From: Vicugna pacos
Taxonomy: Eukaryota > Chordata > Mammalia > Artiodactyla > Camelidae
DNA: 64,000 nt
Reading direction: 5' to 3'
Assembly: GCF_048564905.1 (NCBI RefSeq)
Contig: NC_132995.1
Span: 9,436,501-9,500,500, forward strand
Under the pieces are notes generated by a model that saw only the letters and a program-made list of their open reading frames with translations, made no database searches and was not told the origin of the DNA. Position numbers and translations under genes: made by a program. Position 1 is the first letter of the stretch. The number at the start of each line of letters is the position of its first letter. This document shows, one piece after another, positions 21,530 to 33,349 of this stretch.

Positions 21530-23039
21530 TTGAGGTTAATAAATAAACTTTAATGAGATGTTTGGGGGCTGGGGACGGTCAGGGGTTTATATGGCAGCAA
21601 GGCTACAAATCTCCCTTTGTGTCCCTGACACTATGGAGCCCACTGGCCTCGTTACCCCACTGCTCCCCCTCCCGTCCCGCCGAGTCCCATTTTGTCCCCA
21701 TCCTTCTCTGTCCTGCACCCTCCCATCAGTCCAGAGCAAAGCTGAATCCTTCTCATCTCTCTTGCAGAGCAGCTCATGCCTTGCATTCTGGTCCAAGGTC
21801 TCTGTCTCCCTAGGGTATCTTCTCCAACAGACAGTTCTGTCTGTAAGAGGAATTCTAGTGCCTGGCATCAAGACCATTTCAAAGTAAAGAGGTCAGTTGT
21901 ATCTGAGCAGTTTTGCGCCCTGGGTCCTGGTCTGTGGGAAATGTTTCTTCTGTAGTTTCTGCTTCCTCGGTGTCTCTTCCTCCTTGTTTTGGAAACAACT
22001 TCGTGCTTTACCTTGATGGGTTGCCAGCATCTTGTCAATATTAGCACCCTGGCTACAGATGTTCTCCTGGGGCTGAGTCTTGGCAGAAGGTGCTTGGAAC
22101 AGACAGCCTCTAAGGTCATGACCACCAGTTGTGCTGGCTCCTTGGGCAGCCTCGGGCAGCTGGGCTCCAGCCTTTGGTTCTCTTCTGGTGATAACGGTCC
22201 GTCGCTATTTCTTGTAACTACAGACATTCCATATTATACAGAGATTTAGAAGTTCAAGACCAGAGATCAGATTCTTATGAAAAAATCTTCAGTAGTTGGA
22301 GCATTCTGTGTGGTTCTGCTATGCAGGAAAGGATTAAGTTTGTTCAAAAAGATACCTAGCCCTTTGCCCTTGGCTCCTGGGAAGTAACCTCTAAGCTCTT
22401 GGAATGTGCTGGTTGATAGGAGTCTTTGTTGACCTGTGGCCGTGGGCCACACTGGATAGTCTGTGCCAGCAGTGTACTTTGTGGTGGGGGCCTTGGACCA
22501 CAGTATATTAGCCTGACCTATGTTGGTGCTAGAGACTGAAGTCAGCTATGTGGGTGGTCAGTTGTGTCTACACGATTGACCCCCAATAAAAACCCTGGAA
22601 ACCAAGGCTGAGATGAGCTATTCTGGTTGGCAGTATTGTGTGTGTGTTGTCATACATCATCGCTGGGAGAAGTAAGTGTTGTCCACATGACTCCACAGGG
22701 AGTGGACAACTGGAAGCTTGTGTGCAGTCTCTCCAAGACCCTTCCCTGCAAGCCTTTTCACATTGCTGACCTTAATCTCATACTTCCAGTGAAATAAACT
22801 GTAACTGAGTATCCATGAGTACAACAGCATTCCTGAGTTCTGTGAGTCCTTGTAGTGAATGATTCGACCTGAAGGTGGTCTTGGGGACCCCTGAACTTGC
22901 ACGTAAGAAGGGACATTCTTGAGGTCTGGCTCGGGGAGGGTCTCTTTGGAGGGAGATTTCATCTACTGAGGCGGGGTCCGGCTGTGAGACCCACATCCTC
23001 ACCAGCTGCAGTCTCTCTCTCCATTCGGTCCTGATGCTG
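21530..23039 (-). other. PVR: PVR 3' untranslated region (candidate extent)
   Basis: The bases after the TGA and the following several hundred bases align by eye with the human PVR 3' UTR as I remember it (for example AGAGACTGCAGCTGG, and AATACTGCCAACCAGA further on). The middle of this region looks like an old interspersed repeat, which in human is also part of the 3' UTR. The first plausible poly(A) signal on this strand that I noticed is ATTAAA at 21549-21554. The true end is not proven. Confidence 0.45.
21549..21554 (-). terminator. Candidate PVR poly(A) signal ATTAAA
   Basis: ATTAAA on the minus strand about 1.5 kb past the PVR stop. Cleavage would be expected near 21530. I saw no AATAAA on this strand between here and the stop codon, but usage cannot be shown from sequence. 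Confidence 0.35.
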
Positions 23040-23111
23040 TCACCTTGTGCTCTCTGTTGGCGGATCCTGGGGAGAGCTGTCTTTACTGTCCACAGTTGAA
23101 TAGGAGACCTT
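23040..23111 (-). CDS. PVR: PVR exon 8 (tail with ITIM-like motif, stop)
   Basis: After the acceptor CCTCCTTCTAG the frame reads [18 protein letters not shown] and TESTR, then TGA. The human tail is HVSYSAVSRENSSSQDPQ, then TEGTR. The match includes the tyrosine of the ITIM-like motif. The following 3' UTR also resembles the human PVR 3' UTR as I remember it. Confidence 0.93.
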   Translation of the reverse strand, partial: KVSYSTVDSKDSSPQDPPTESTR

Positions 23112-26100
23112 CTAGAAGGAGGATATGCAAACTTTAGCCTCAGGCACTTTTCAAACAAAAATCTTCTCCCTGAAGCCTAGCATGCAAAGAGCTGGAGGCA
23201 TTAGTAACTGAAAACTTCCCCAACTTGGGAAAGGAAACAGTCACCCAAATCCTGGAAGTGAGAGAGTTCCACACAGGATCAACCCAAAGAGGAACACACC
23301 AAAGCGCACAGTAATCAAATTGACAAAAATTAAGGATAAGGAGAAAATATGAAAATTAGCAACAGAAAAGCAACAAATAACATAGAAGAGAATTCTCGTA
23401 AGGTTATCAGCTGATTTTTCAGCAGAAACTCTACAGGCCAGAAGGGAGTGGCATGATGTATTTAAAGTGACGAAAGGAAAAAACTTACAACCATGAATAC
23501 TTTACCCAGCAAGGTTCTCATTCAGATTTGATGAAGAAATCAAAAACTTCACAGATAAACAAGAGCTAAAAGCATTCAGCACCACCAAACCAGCTTTACA
23601 ACAAATGTTAAAGGAACTTCTCTAGTCATCAAAACTTAAGAAAAGAGAACAAAAAGAAGAAAGAGAAAAAAAAAGACTTAACAAAAGATTGTTTTGGCAA
23701 TTTGGGGTCTTTTATGGTTCCATATAAATTTTGGAATTGTTTGTTCTAGTTCTGTGGAAAATGTGAGTATTTTGACAGGGGTTGCACTGGATCTGTAGAT
23801 TGCTTTGGATAGTATGGCCATTTTGATAATGTTGATTCTTACAATCCAAGAGCACAAGATATCGTTCCATTTCTTTGTATCATCTTCAGTTTCTTTCATC
23901 AATGTTGTACGGTTTTCAGTGTATAGGTAACCTCCTTGGTTAAGTTTATTTCTAGGTATTTAGTTGTTTTTGATGCAATGAAAATGTTTATACCTGTTAC
24001 AAAATTCTGGTTTTTGAAGTGGAAATAAAAAGTGAATGAAGGGGTGCAAATGGCAAAATATCCTTCTTTTTATGGGTGAATTGTATTCCATTACATATGT
24101 ATGCTGTGTCTTCTTTATCCATTCATCTATTATTGATGTGCGCTTAGGATGCTTCCATATCTTGGCAATTATAAATAATGTTAAAAAATAGTAGGGCTAC
24201 TACAACTAATAAGTAGGTTATCTAGATCAAAGAATAAAGGTCAATATACAGATATCAATTTTATTTCTATATACTAGCAATGAATAATTAGTAATCGAAA
24301 TTTTAAAATAGTACCATTTACAGTAGCATAAAGTTATTAAATCTTGGGGAAAATGTGTAAAATTTGTATGTAGAAAACTATAAAACATTGGTAAGAGAAA
24401 TCAAAGAAGATCTAAATAAATATACCATGTTCATGGATTGCCAGATCCAAACTGATGTATGGGTTTAACACAATCCCAATCTTAACATGCATTTTTGTAG
24501 ATATTGAGAAGCTTATTCCAATATCTATATGGAAAGACATAGAAACTAGAATTGCCTAAAAAACAACTTTTTAAAAGAAGAAGGAACAAAGTTGGAGAAC
24601 AAACACTAGCTGATTCCAAGACTTACAGTAGAGCTACATTGATCAAGGCAAGATGGCATTAGCAAAAGAACAGACCCAGCTATTCCACTCCTAGGCATCT
24701 ACCCAAGAGAAGTGAAAACATATGTCCACAAAGAAAACCCTGCACATTAATTTTATAGCAATTCATAATAGCAACAAACTTGTAACAAACTAAATGTCCA
24801 TCAACTGAGCAGTGAGTAAACAAACTAGTATATCTGATGCTACTCAGAAAAATACAAACACCAACTACTGATGGAGGCAGCCCAACATGGAGGAACCTCA
24901 GATGCATTATATGTGCTTATAGGATGTTCTAGGAAAAGCAAAACTGGAGGGATGGACTCCTGATCAGTGTTGGTGGATGCTGAGAGGGGAGTGAGAGAAT
25001 TGACTAAAACGGGGCAGAAGGAAATTTGGGGGTGGTGAGAATGTTCTGTATCATGACCGTGGTGCAGATGTGGTCTACATAAACTGTTACATGTGTATAA
25101 AAATTCATTAAAAGTGCACCTAAAGAGAAAAAAAAGAGCTGCAGTCATGTTCCCTACCCTCTGGGAACCAGGGCAACACTTCTCCAGGTGGAGTCATGAG
25201 TGGGGAGGGAAGGGGTGCCTGTGAAAATGCAGATCTCCAGGCTTCAGTGCAGACCCACCAGACCAGACTCTCAGGGGGCAAGGCCCAGGAACCTGCATTT
25301 TCTCAAACCTTACAGGGGCTATGGCAGGAAGGGTTGGGAACTGCTGCTCAAGGCATTTGGAGAAGAGATCAAGGACCTGACATGTGAGGCCATTCAGGCT
25401 TTTGGTTCAGTGCTGCAGGTGCCCAGATATGCCTGGCTCTGCCTTGGGAAAGCCCACAGTGATTAATCTGAGGTTCATGCAGACCCCACTTCCCACACAC
25501 ACACACCCTCTTCAGCCCCACCACCACACTTACGCCATTAGCAGAGGGGCTGCGCCGTTTGTGACCTGGGGAAGCAGGAGGAGAAGTGGTCAGGAATGAA
25601 TGACAGTGCAGGAGAGCATGGGAAGAAGACGTGTGGGTGGCTGTGTCCCTTGAATTCTAAGTCCCAGCTCTGCTATTGATATGGGGGAGTCACTTCCCAA
25701 AACAGTTTCTATATTTCTAAAACACACCTGGGATATACGCTTCATGTAGTTCTTCATTCAGTTATTAGGTATAAGTCAATATTTACAGAGCACAGGCTCT
25801 GGAACCAGATGGAAGGGTTCAGATTCCTGTTCTGTCCTTAAGGAGCTGGGTGACAATGGGCAATTGACTTAACCTCTCTGGGCTTCAGTTTCCTCAACCA
25901 TCAAACCGGGATTTATTCAGTAAATAGTGAATGTCTGCTTTGTGCCAGGGGCATCCTAGGTGCTAGGGATATAGCTGTAAAACAGACAAAAATCCCTGCT
26001 CTCATGGTACTTACATATTAAGCATCATAGACACCGCAGGAGTGGTGGTAATAATCACAGCTATGCGTACGCCCCGCGTGTGGCTTACAGAGTGCAACCA

Positions 26101-29100
26101 CTGCACTGAGGCCTTTGCCTGTATCATCAGGTACAGTTACTCCATTTCACAGATGAGGAAACTCGAGTCAGAGAGAGTAAGTCATTTGCTCATGGTGACA
26201 CCATAAAGCAGTAGAGTGTGGGCCCAGACATAGGCAGTCTGGCTCTGGACATGATGTATTCAGCAAACACTTCCTCAAATATCTCTTTCATGCCTATCCT
26301 GGTGGTAGGTGGTGCTGGGGATACAGCCGTGATTGTGATGGTTCTAGCTCTGCCCTCCTGGGGCTCACAGTCCACTGGAGAGACACACGAGTCCCTGCAC
26401 AGTGATATCCCTGAGTGGGCAAGGCCGGGGTAGGGGAGCCTAGAGCTGGTGCTTGGCTCATTTCAAGGAAGAATATGGAGGGCCTCCTGGAGGAGGGGGC
26501 CTCCCATTGGGATGTGGGGAGGTAATTTTATTTAGTGATTGAGGGAACAAAGCTTTCCAGCCAACAGAACTGCCATCTACTCCTGACATTCCACTTGTGT
26601 GTCACTCGGCAGGCAACTTCACCCTTCTGAGCAAACATTTCCTCATCTGTAAGTTGGGCTCACAGCGGGACTCTCTTTGCAGGGTGGTTGTGGACATTCA
26701 AGGGGGCTGTGCAGAGGAAGTCCTTGGCACAGAGAAAGTGCTCAGCAAAATATAGTTCTTTTGATTACAGAATTAGCCGCAGGACTTTGTCAGAGGGAGC
26801 CATGGGGAGGGTGCTCCAGGCAGGGGAACAGCCTTGCAAAGTCCTTGAGGTGAGAGCATCAGGTCCTTTTTGAGCCAGGGATCGAGGTGCCAGTTCCTGC
26901 CACCTCCTTTTTTTTCCATGAGAGCAGTTAGGGAGTCACTCCTGAGCAAGGCAGATAGAGGAAAGCTGGGGGTGAGTGGGAGTGCAGTTAAGTGTTATTC
27001 TGCCCTCCATCCTTCTGGTGGGGCTCCTGTGTCACTGAATTAAAAGTTAAAGTCCTTACTCTGGGCTTCGAGGCCCTACAGGATCTGCTCCCACTCCCGA
27101 AATATTTGTAAAATGAGTCAACAGTCTAATGACTCAAACTCCCTGGTCTCAATGTCCTCGCCTGTCAAATAGGGGAACTTCATGGTACTGAGGTGAGGAC
27201 TCAGTGAGAGGCTGCCATGTGGACGGCTTAGCGCAGAGCCTGGCACATAGTATGGGCTCAGTTATGGCGGCTGTGGTGATGTTCATTTACAGCAGAGAGG
27301 CGGAGGACGTGCCAGGAAGGAGGGGACTCACAGAGGCTTCTGCATCGCCAGCGATAAATGAATAGGGACAAGGCCAGAACAACCAGGATTCCCAGAGTCA
27401 GGAGGATAATTTTCCAAGGAGGCAAGCCCGAATGTGGTTGCTCCCTAGGAAGTCCTGCAGGAAAAGGAAGCAGAGAATTAAATTGAGAGACTTCTGGGGT
27501 TTTCACCTGCCCCCAAAACATTACTCCTCATTTTTAAAGGAAGCTACCGCTCTGCTTCCCTTAGTCTATATGGTTCAGGTGGATTTGACACCATCCTCTG
27601 GTTCCTAGGATGGGACTTTGACCTGGGCCCGGCCTGTCAGGGCATTCCATTCTCCCTGGCTGCGGTGATTGGTTCATAGCGGGGTCTGTGACCCAAGTTG
27701 AGCCAGTGAGAGCCAGCCCTGAGACTGTGGCTAGAGTTATTGAAAGTGGTGTATTTTCCCTTGGGATTACTGAATTGGGCTGAGAGCTGAGGACCATCTC
27801 ACCTTCCTGAGGGGAGAGCCTTCCAGAGAATGAAGTCAGCATAGATAAAAGCACAGACAAGAGAGGTAAAGAAAAGCTCCTGGGTTACACAGTTGGAGCA
27901 CCTGGATCTAACCATCCTTGGAGGCACATTTTCAATAAAGTCTCATTTTTTTGTTCTGGAATTGGGTAGTCCTGATGGCTGTAAAACCTCGAAAATATAC
28001 TAAGGAAAAAAGTGTACATGTTCAAAGGATGAACTTTATTATTTATATATTATATTAAAATATAATACTACTGAAGGGTAATAATACTCAAATATGGTGG
28101 TGAAGGAAATAATGGAGAAAAATTTTTTTTTAAATCTCATTTTTGCTTCACTATTTTGAGTTGTGCTTCTAGCAATTCTGAATGGTAGAGTTCTGCCTGA
28201 TACACTTGGAAAGCCTTCCTGAGTCCCAGTGAAAGGGGCATCACCCAGCTACCCCAGCCAGGTTTGCAGAGCGGCTGAGTCCTGGTGGCGGTACCGTGGT
28301 TCCCGTGGCACAGATGTTGAGTTAACAGAGAGTAAAGCTGGTCCTGTTGGACCTTCCATGAGGGAGCTTAGGGGAAGGATGGGAGTCAGAGAGCATTCTT
28401 GTGGCTGAGGGGCTCCCTTACCAGGGACCACTTCTAAACTCTTCCCCCAGAGAGAATCCTCCCGTGACTTCCTTCTATGGTCCTTCTGCTCTCCCCACCC
28501 AGGAGGCGCCTCACCTCTGACCAGGACTGTCAGTTCTGCCTGGCCCGTCCCCAGGGCGTTGGTGACAAGGCAGATGAAAGTCGTGTTGATGGATTCATCC
28601 ACGGTGTGGATCAGGAGCTGGGTGTCCTGGGCCACAGCAGAGGGTGGCAGGGGTCCCGTGGACCTGGGAGAGACACATGGGTGAGGAAGGGGCCTCTGGT
28701 GGAGGCCTAGAGTGACAGGTGATTGAGCACTTACTGTATGCTGGGAACGCAGAAGCCCTCATGACATCTGTGATAGCCCCTGAGAGCAACCTGGAGTTCT
28801 CCTGACTCTTCTGCTCACAGTCACGTCCAGCCTATCAGCAGATCCTGTCTGCCCCACCTTCAAAATCTATCCAGAATCCAACTGGATATACAGAATCCTG
28901 AGCAGAGGCCTGAAGGAGGCAAGGGTGAGAGTAACCAGTGTGCAAACTGGTGGGAAGAGCATTCCAGGCATAGGGAACAGCATATGTGAAGACCCTGGAA
29001 TGGGAACATAATTGAAGTATTTGAGGATCCACAGGGAGGCCACTGTGGATCTAGAGGTGAGTGCAAAGGACCGCAGCCACCACCCAGGGCTGTGCCCCCT

Positions 29101-32100
29101 ACTCCTGGTCCACTGCGGCCACCTTCTCATGGGGTTCCCTATTTCTACCCTCACCCCACCCCACTCTGTCCCTTATTCTGCAGCCTGAGAGATCTTATCA
29201 GAACTAAGTCAGCTCAAGTCCCTCCTCTATCCAAAGTCCACCTCTATAATCTCACTCAGAATAAAACAAAAGTCCTTACCATGGGTATGGGTCCCATACA
29301 CGCTGGCCCCCTGATGCCACTGATCACACTGTCTGTTACTCTCCCCTTTGCTCTTAGCTATCCACGGTGGCCAACAGTAGATCCTCAAACACTCCAGTTA
29401 TGCTCCCATCCCAGGGTCTTCGCATGTTCTGTTCCCTGTGTGTGGAATGCTCTTCCCACCAGTACCACACTGTTCACCCTCACCTCTTTCAGGCCTCTGC
29501 TCGGATGTCACCTTTATGACACCTTCCTGGGCCACTCTATTTCAAATGCAGTGACCCCCTTCCTCATCCTCCTCTCCCCGCTTTATCTTTTCCACGGCCT
29601 TCATCTACCTTTATCTACCGTCCTTGACAACATTATCTTGTTTATTGTTTCTCTCCTTTACCCAAATGGGAACTCCAAGAGGGGACGGAGTTTGCTCTAT
29701 TTTATTTACCAAGGTATGTGGGTCAACAGCGTCTGGCCCACAGCCATCAGGAAACACTGGCGTAAGGGATGGAGGAGACAGAGGCACGGATTTGGGCATT
29801 TGGCAGAGCGGGCCTGGAAACCCCGCCCTGTGGCTTGTAAGCCTGAACTGTGGTGTTTTGGGGCAGGAAAATAAAGGCTGGCTGTCAACACCAGTTGGAA
29901 ACCTTTGGCCAGCAGTTCCTTTCACCATCAAGACCCTACTGTGGGTATCCATGGAGGTGGACAGACACGGTTGGTCTCCACCATGACATCTGCATAGTTG
30001 AAAATGGGAAAGCGCCTCTATCCCCACTTGGGATTGGTTAAGTCATTGAAGGTATCACCTAGGATGGAATCCGAGCAACATGAAGGAGGGGTTGTGGGTA
30101 TTTTGAAACATGAAAGATAAAGACTGTTTGATGGATGGACAGAGGGATGAACCGATGGGCAGGAATGTGATAAAAACAACTAACAGGAAAATATTAATGG
30201 GAGAATCCACGTGTGGGTTTTTGAGTGTTTGCTGGACAATTCTTACAACTTTTCTGTATGTTTGAAAAATCTCCTGATAAAATGTTGGGGAAAATGGATC
30301 TACAGGCTTTGACATGGAAGGATGTTCACAAAACAGAGAAGTTTCAAAATTGTATGTACAGCACAATTTTTGTGTAGAAACATTGAGGGGAAAAAAAAAA
30401 GACAGGAAGGACATATTACAAGGGGTCGCAGCGGCTATTCCTGGAGGTGGCTGGGCATGCTTGACCTTCGGTGCTGTTTTCTTTTTGCAATAACCATATT
30501 GTCTAAAGTTTCCACAATGCTTGCCAGTTATTTTTGTAGTGAGGAAAAAGGTCCAATAAAAATTATATAAAAACAATTTACCCCTTTGCCTTTATCTTCC
30601 CTCACTTAAAAAAATGCTTTTTATTTTTTTAACTTTTTTTAGGGAGGAGGTAATTAGGTTTATTTATTAACGGAGGTACTGGGGATTAAACCCAGGACCT
30701 CATGCATGCTAAGCACACACTCTACCACTGAACTATACCCTCCCCCTCTTCCCTCACTTTTAACCCCAGTGTCCGCATGAATTTGAGGAAACCTTCTGAT
30801 TGCTCCGCCTCTCAATTTCCTCATCCAGAGAATAGGGACAGGACTTGTTCCATCAGCAAGGACAGAGCAGGTTACACGAGGTAGCTGGGCAGGTGGCCCA
30901 GCCCAGGGGTTAAGAGGATCGAGTTTGGATCCAGGCGCTGATTGGAGTCACCTCTGCGCCTCCGTGGCTATGTGCCCTGGCCAATGACGGCAGCTGCTGG
31001 GGCCCAGCTGGTCTTTAACCCGACATGGTGATAGTGTGGATTGTGCCCAGAATATGGGGATTGTGCGGGCTGAGGCTAAGTACTTGGCACACAGCCGGTA
31101 TGTCATCTCATCTGGACTAAACCACCTCGTAAACTCTATGCATGCGAGACAGAAATTTTCCTGGGGGCCCCAAGTTGACTTCTTGCTCTCTTTACTTTCC
31201 TGCCTACACCCCTCCTCCCTCAGACCTAGGAGTCCAGGTCCCCCACCCCCTCATTTCTCAGGATCCTGGGGAATCTGGGTCCCCAGCCCCTCCCTCTTCC
31301 GACCCAGGACTCACGTGCTCCAGTTATAGCCCGTGGGCTCTGGTTTGCTGCGGACGTCACAGTGCAGGGTGGCCCCACGGAGGCCAAGGTACCAGTTGTC
31401 ATCATAGCCAGAGATGGAAACCTCAGGGGAATCTGGGGGAAACAGACACATAGGCTCAGAGACAGGGAGCCTTCACATAGTCAGCCTAAAGATATTTGGA
31501 ATTCATGTCACAACTGGAAAAGGCCTCAGTGGGTTTCGGGAAGGGCCCAAGATGGAGAGGCCTGGAAGGGGTCTGGGGCAGTGGGTTCCCTCTGAGAATA
31601 GAAGCCTGGGGAGTCCTCCGGAGGGTGAGAGGTGGTGAGGCACAGGGAGGGCATCTCAGGACCTGCTTCTCTCTACTCCTTTTCCTGGGTAAAGCCAGGT
31701 CCTGGCGTGCCTTGGACCTCCTGGGCGCTCAGAATGCACAGGAGCATATTCAAGGCTCTGACAAGTCCTGCAGGAAAGAATCCTGGATGATGTTTTTTCA
31801 GCCTGCTGCTTATCCAACCCAAAAGTGAGCGACAGGGAAGACTATTCAAAATCCCCAGGAGGAAGGCCAGTGAGACAGAATGTGTGTGTTTGTGTGTGGG
31901 GGAGTCAGTAGAGATCCCCTCCTCTCTCAGACCCAGTGGCAATGTTGAAGGGGTCCGGTGTAGACAGTGCCTGAGGGAATCAGTGCAGCAGCTGCCTGGG
32001 AGGGTCTATTCAGTACAGACAACGATGGGGGCACAGACCCTAGACCAGCCAGTATAGACCACATTGGGGCAGAGGGGAGTGGAGACTACACTGGGGGGAC

Positions 32101-33296
32101 AGTTCTCTAAGGGAGCCAGTGTAGGCAGTGTTGCGGGTCAGTGTGAGAGACATCCTAGGAGAACCAGTGTAGAAAATGTGGGGTGTCAATGTAGCGTGGT
32201 CAGGGGAACCACTTTAGGCAACGTGGGGAACAGTGACAACTCCCCACAGCTGATGGCCTAACTGGTGTAGACAATGGAGGCAGTGCTTCTGGGACCCAGG
32301 GAAGCCAGTGTAGACAAAGGTAAGGCAGTATAGAAAACGAACAAGGGAGTCGGTGTAGACCATGGGGAAGTGTGCAGCCATGTGGACACGGTCGGTGTGG
32401 ACAGTTGCCCAGGGAGGCAGATGTAGGCACTGTGTGTAGATTGGGCTCAAGGAAACCAGTGTGGGGCGTTGGTGGAGATAGTGGCCAGGACAGCCAGGTA
32501 GACAACCCGGACAGGAATGTGGACTGTGGCCTTAGCTGTTGGTTTAGGCAATGAAAGACAGTGTTGTTTGTGGCCCAGGAGAGCCAGTGTAGATGGTGTA
32601 GGGGGTGTAGACGATAGTCAGGGGAAGCTAGTGTGGATGATGGGGTAATGTTGAAAGTGGCCCGGGAAGTCAGTGTAGACGGTGGCAGGAGGAGGGTGGG
32701 GGCGGGGTCCCTCCACCAGGGCACACTCACAGGGCATGCTGAGGATCACAGGCAGCAACGCCGGCTCCTCCAGACTCTCATGCTCCACTCTGCACGTGAC
32801 GTTCTCGCCATCCATCTGGCTTGAAGGTGTTAAGGTTAAGAGGCTGATGACGGTGAAGGTGCCGGGCAGGGGCCCTGGCACCTGGCTCTTATTTGCCTTC
32901 CTGTCCAGGTGCGAGGACCAGGAGATGTGGGCAGGCGGGCGACCCCCCGTGGAGACACAGCTGGCCACAGGCACAGGCTCTGGGCCGAGTGGGCTGAGTG
33001 GGACCTCCTGGGTCTCAGCCTTGTTCTGGGGTTTGGCTGGGGATAGGAGTGAAAGAGACGGGTCACTCCTTGCCTGAAGTCACTTAAACATCTCAGCAGC
33101 AGAGGAGGGTGGCTAATTGAGGGTACAGAATGGCCAGGTTCAAATCTCAGCTCTTGGGTTGGGGAGGGTGTAGCTCAGTGGTAGAGCGCATGCCTAGCAC
33201 ACATAAGGTCCTGGGTTCAATCCTCAGTACCTCCATTAAAAATAAATAAACAAAAACCCAATTACTCCCCCAAATAAATACGAATAAAAAATGTGA

Positions 33297-33349
<53 letters not shown>

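Larger units (their letters stand above)
28664..31314. other. PVR intron 4
   Basis: L2-like sequence at about 29190-29560 (acacgctggccccctgatgcc... tcttcgcatgttctgttccc), L1 3' ends at 30130-30580 and a SINE at 30608-30746. The long open frame at 29092-29874 lies over the L2 piece and is not a gene. Confidence 0.6.

Noticed and set aside
22778-23158. 126-codon open frame on the minus strand over the PVR end
   Set aside because: It overlaps PVR exon 8 in another frame and runs into the 3' UTR. The PVR frame itself matches human with the stop at 23040.
23160-25130. Open frames in the L1 cluster
   Set aside because: They are short pieces of dead L1 copies in two orientations. None is a complete ORF1 or ORF2.
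29092-29874. 260-codon open frame, the longest in the window
   Set aside because: It covers L2-like repeat sequence in PVR intron 4. The protein resembles nothing known and the frame is not conserved in style.
32200-32730. 176-codon open frame on the minus strand with repeated LHWLP-like words
   Set aside because: It lies over the minisatellite in PVR intron 3. The repeated words come from the DNA repeat, and it has no domain and no splice context.
33160-33265. tRNA-gene-like sequence with A and B boxes
   Set aside because: It is one of many dispersed copies with A-rich tails, and so a tRNA-derived SINE and not a tRNA gene. The same holds for 13160, 44001 and 50177.
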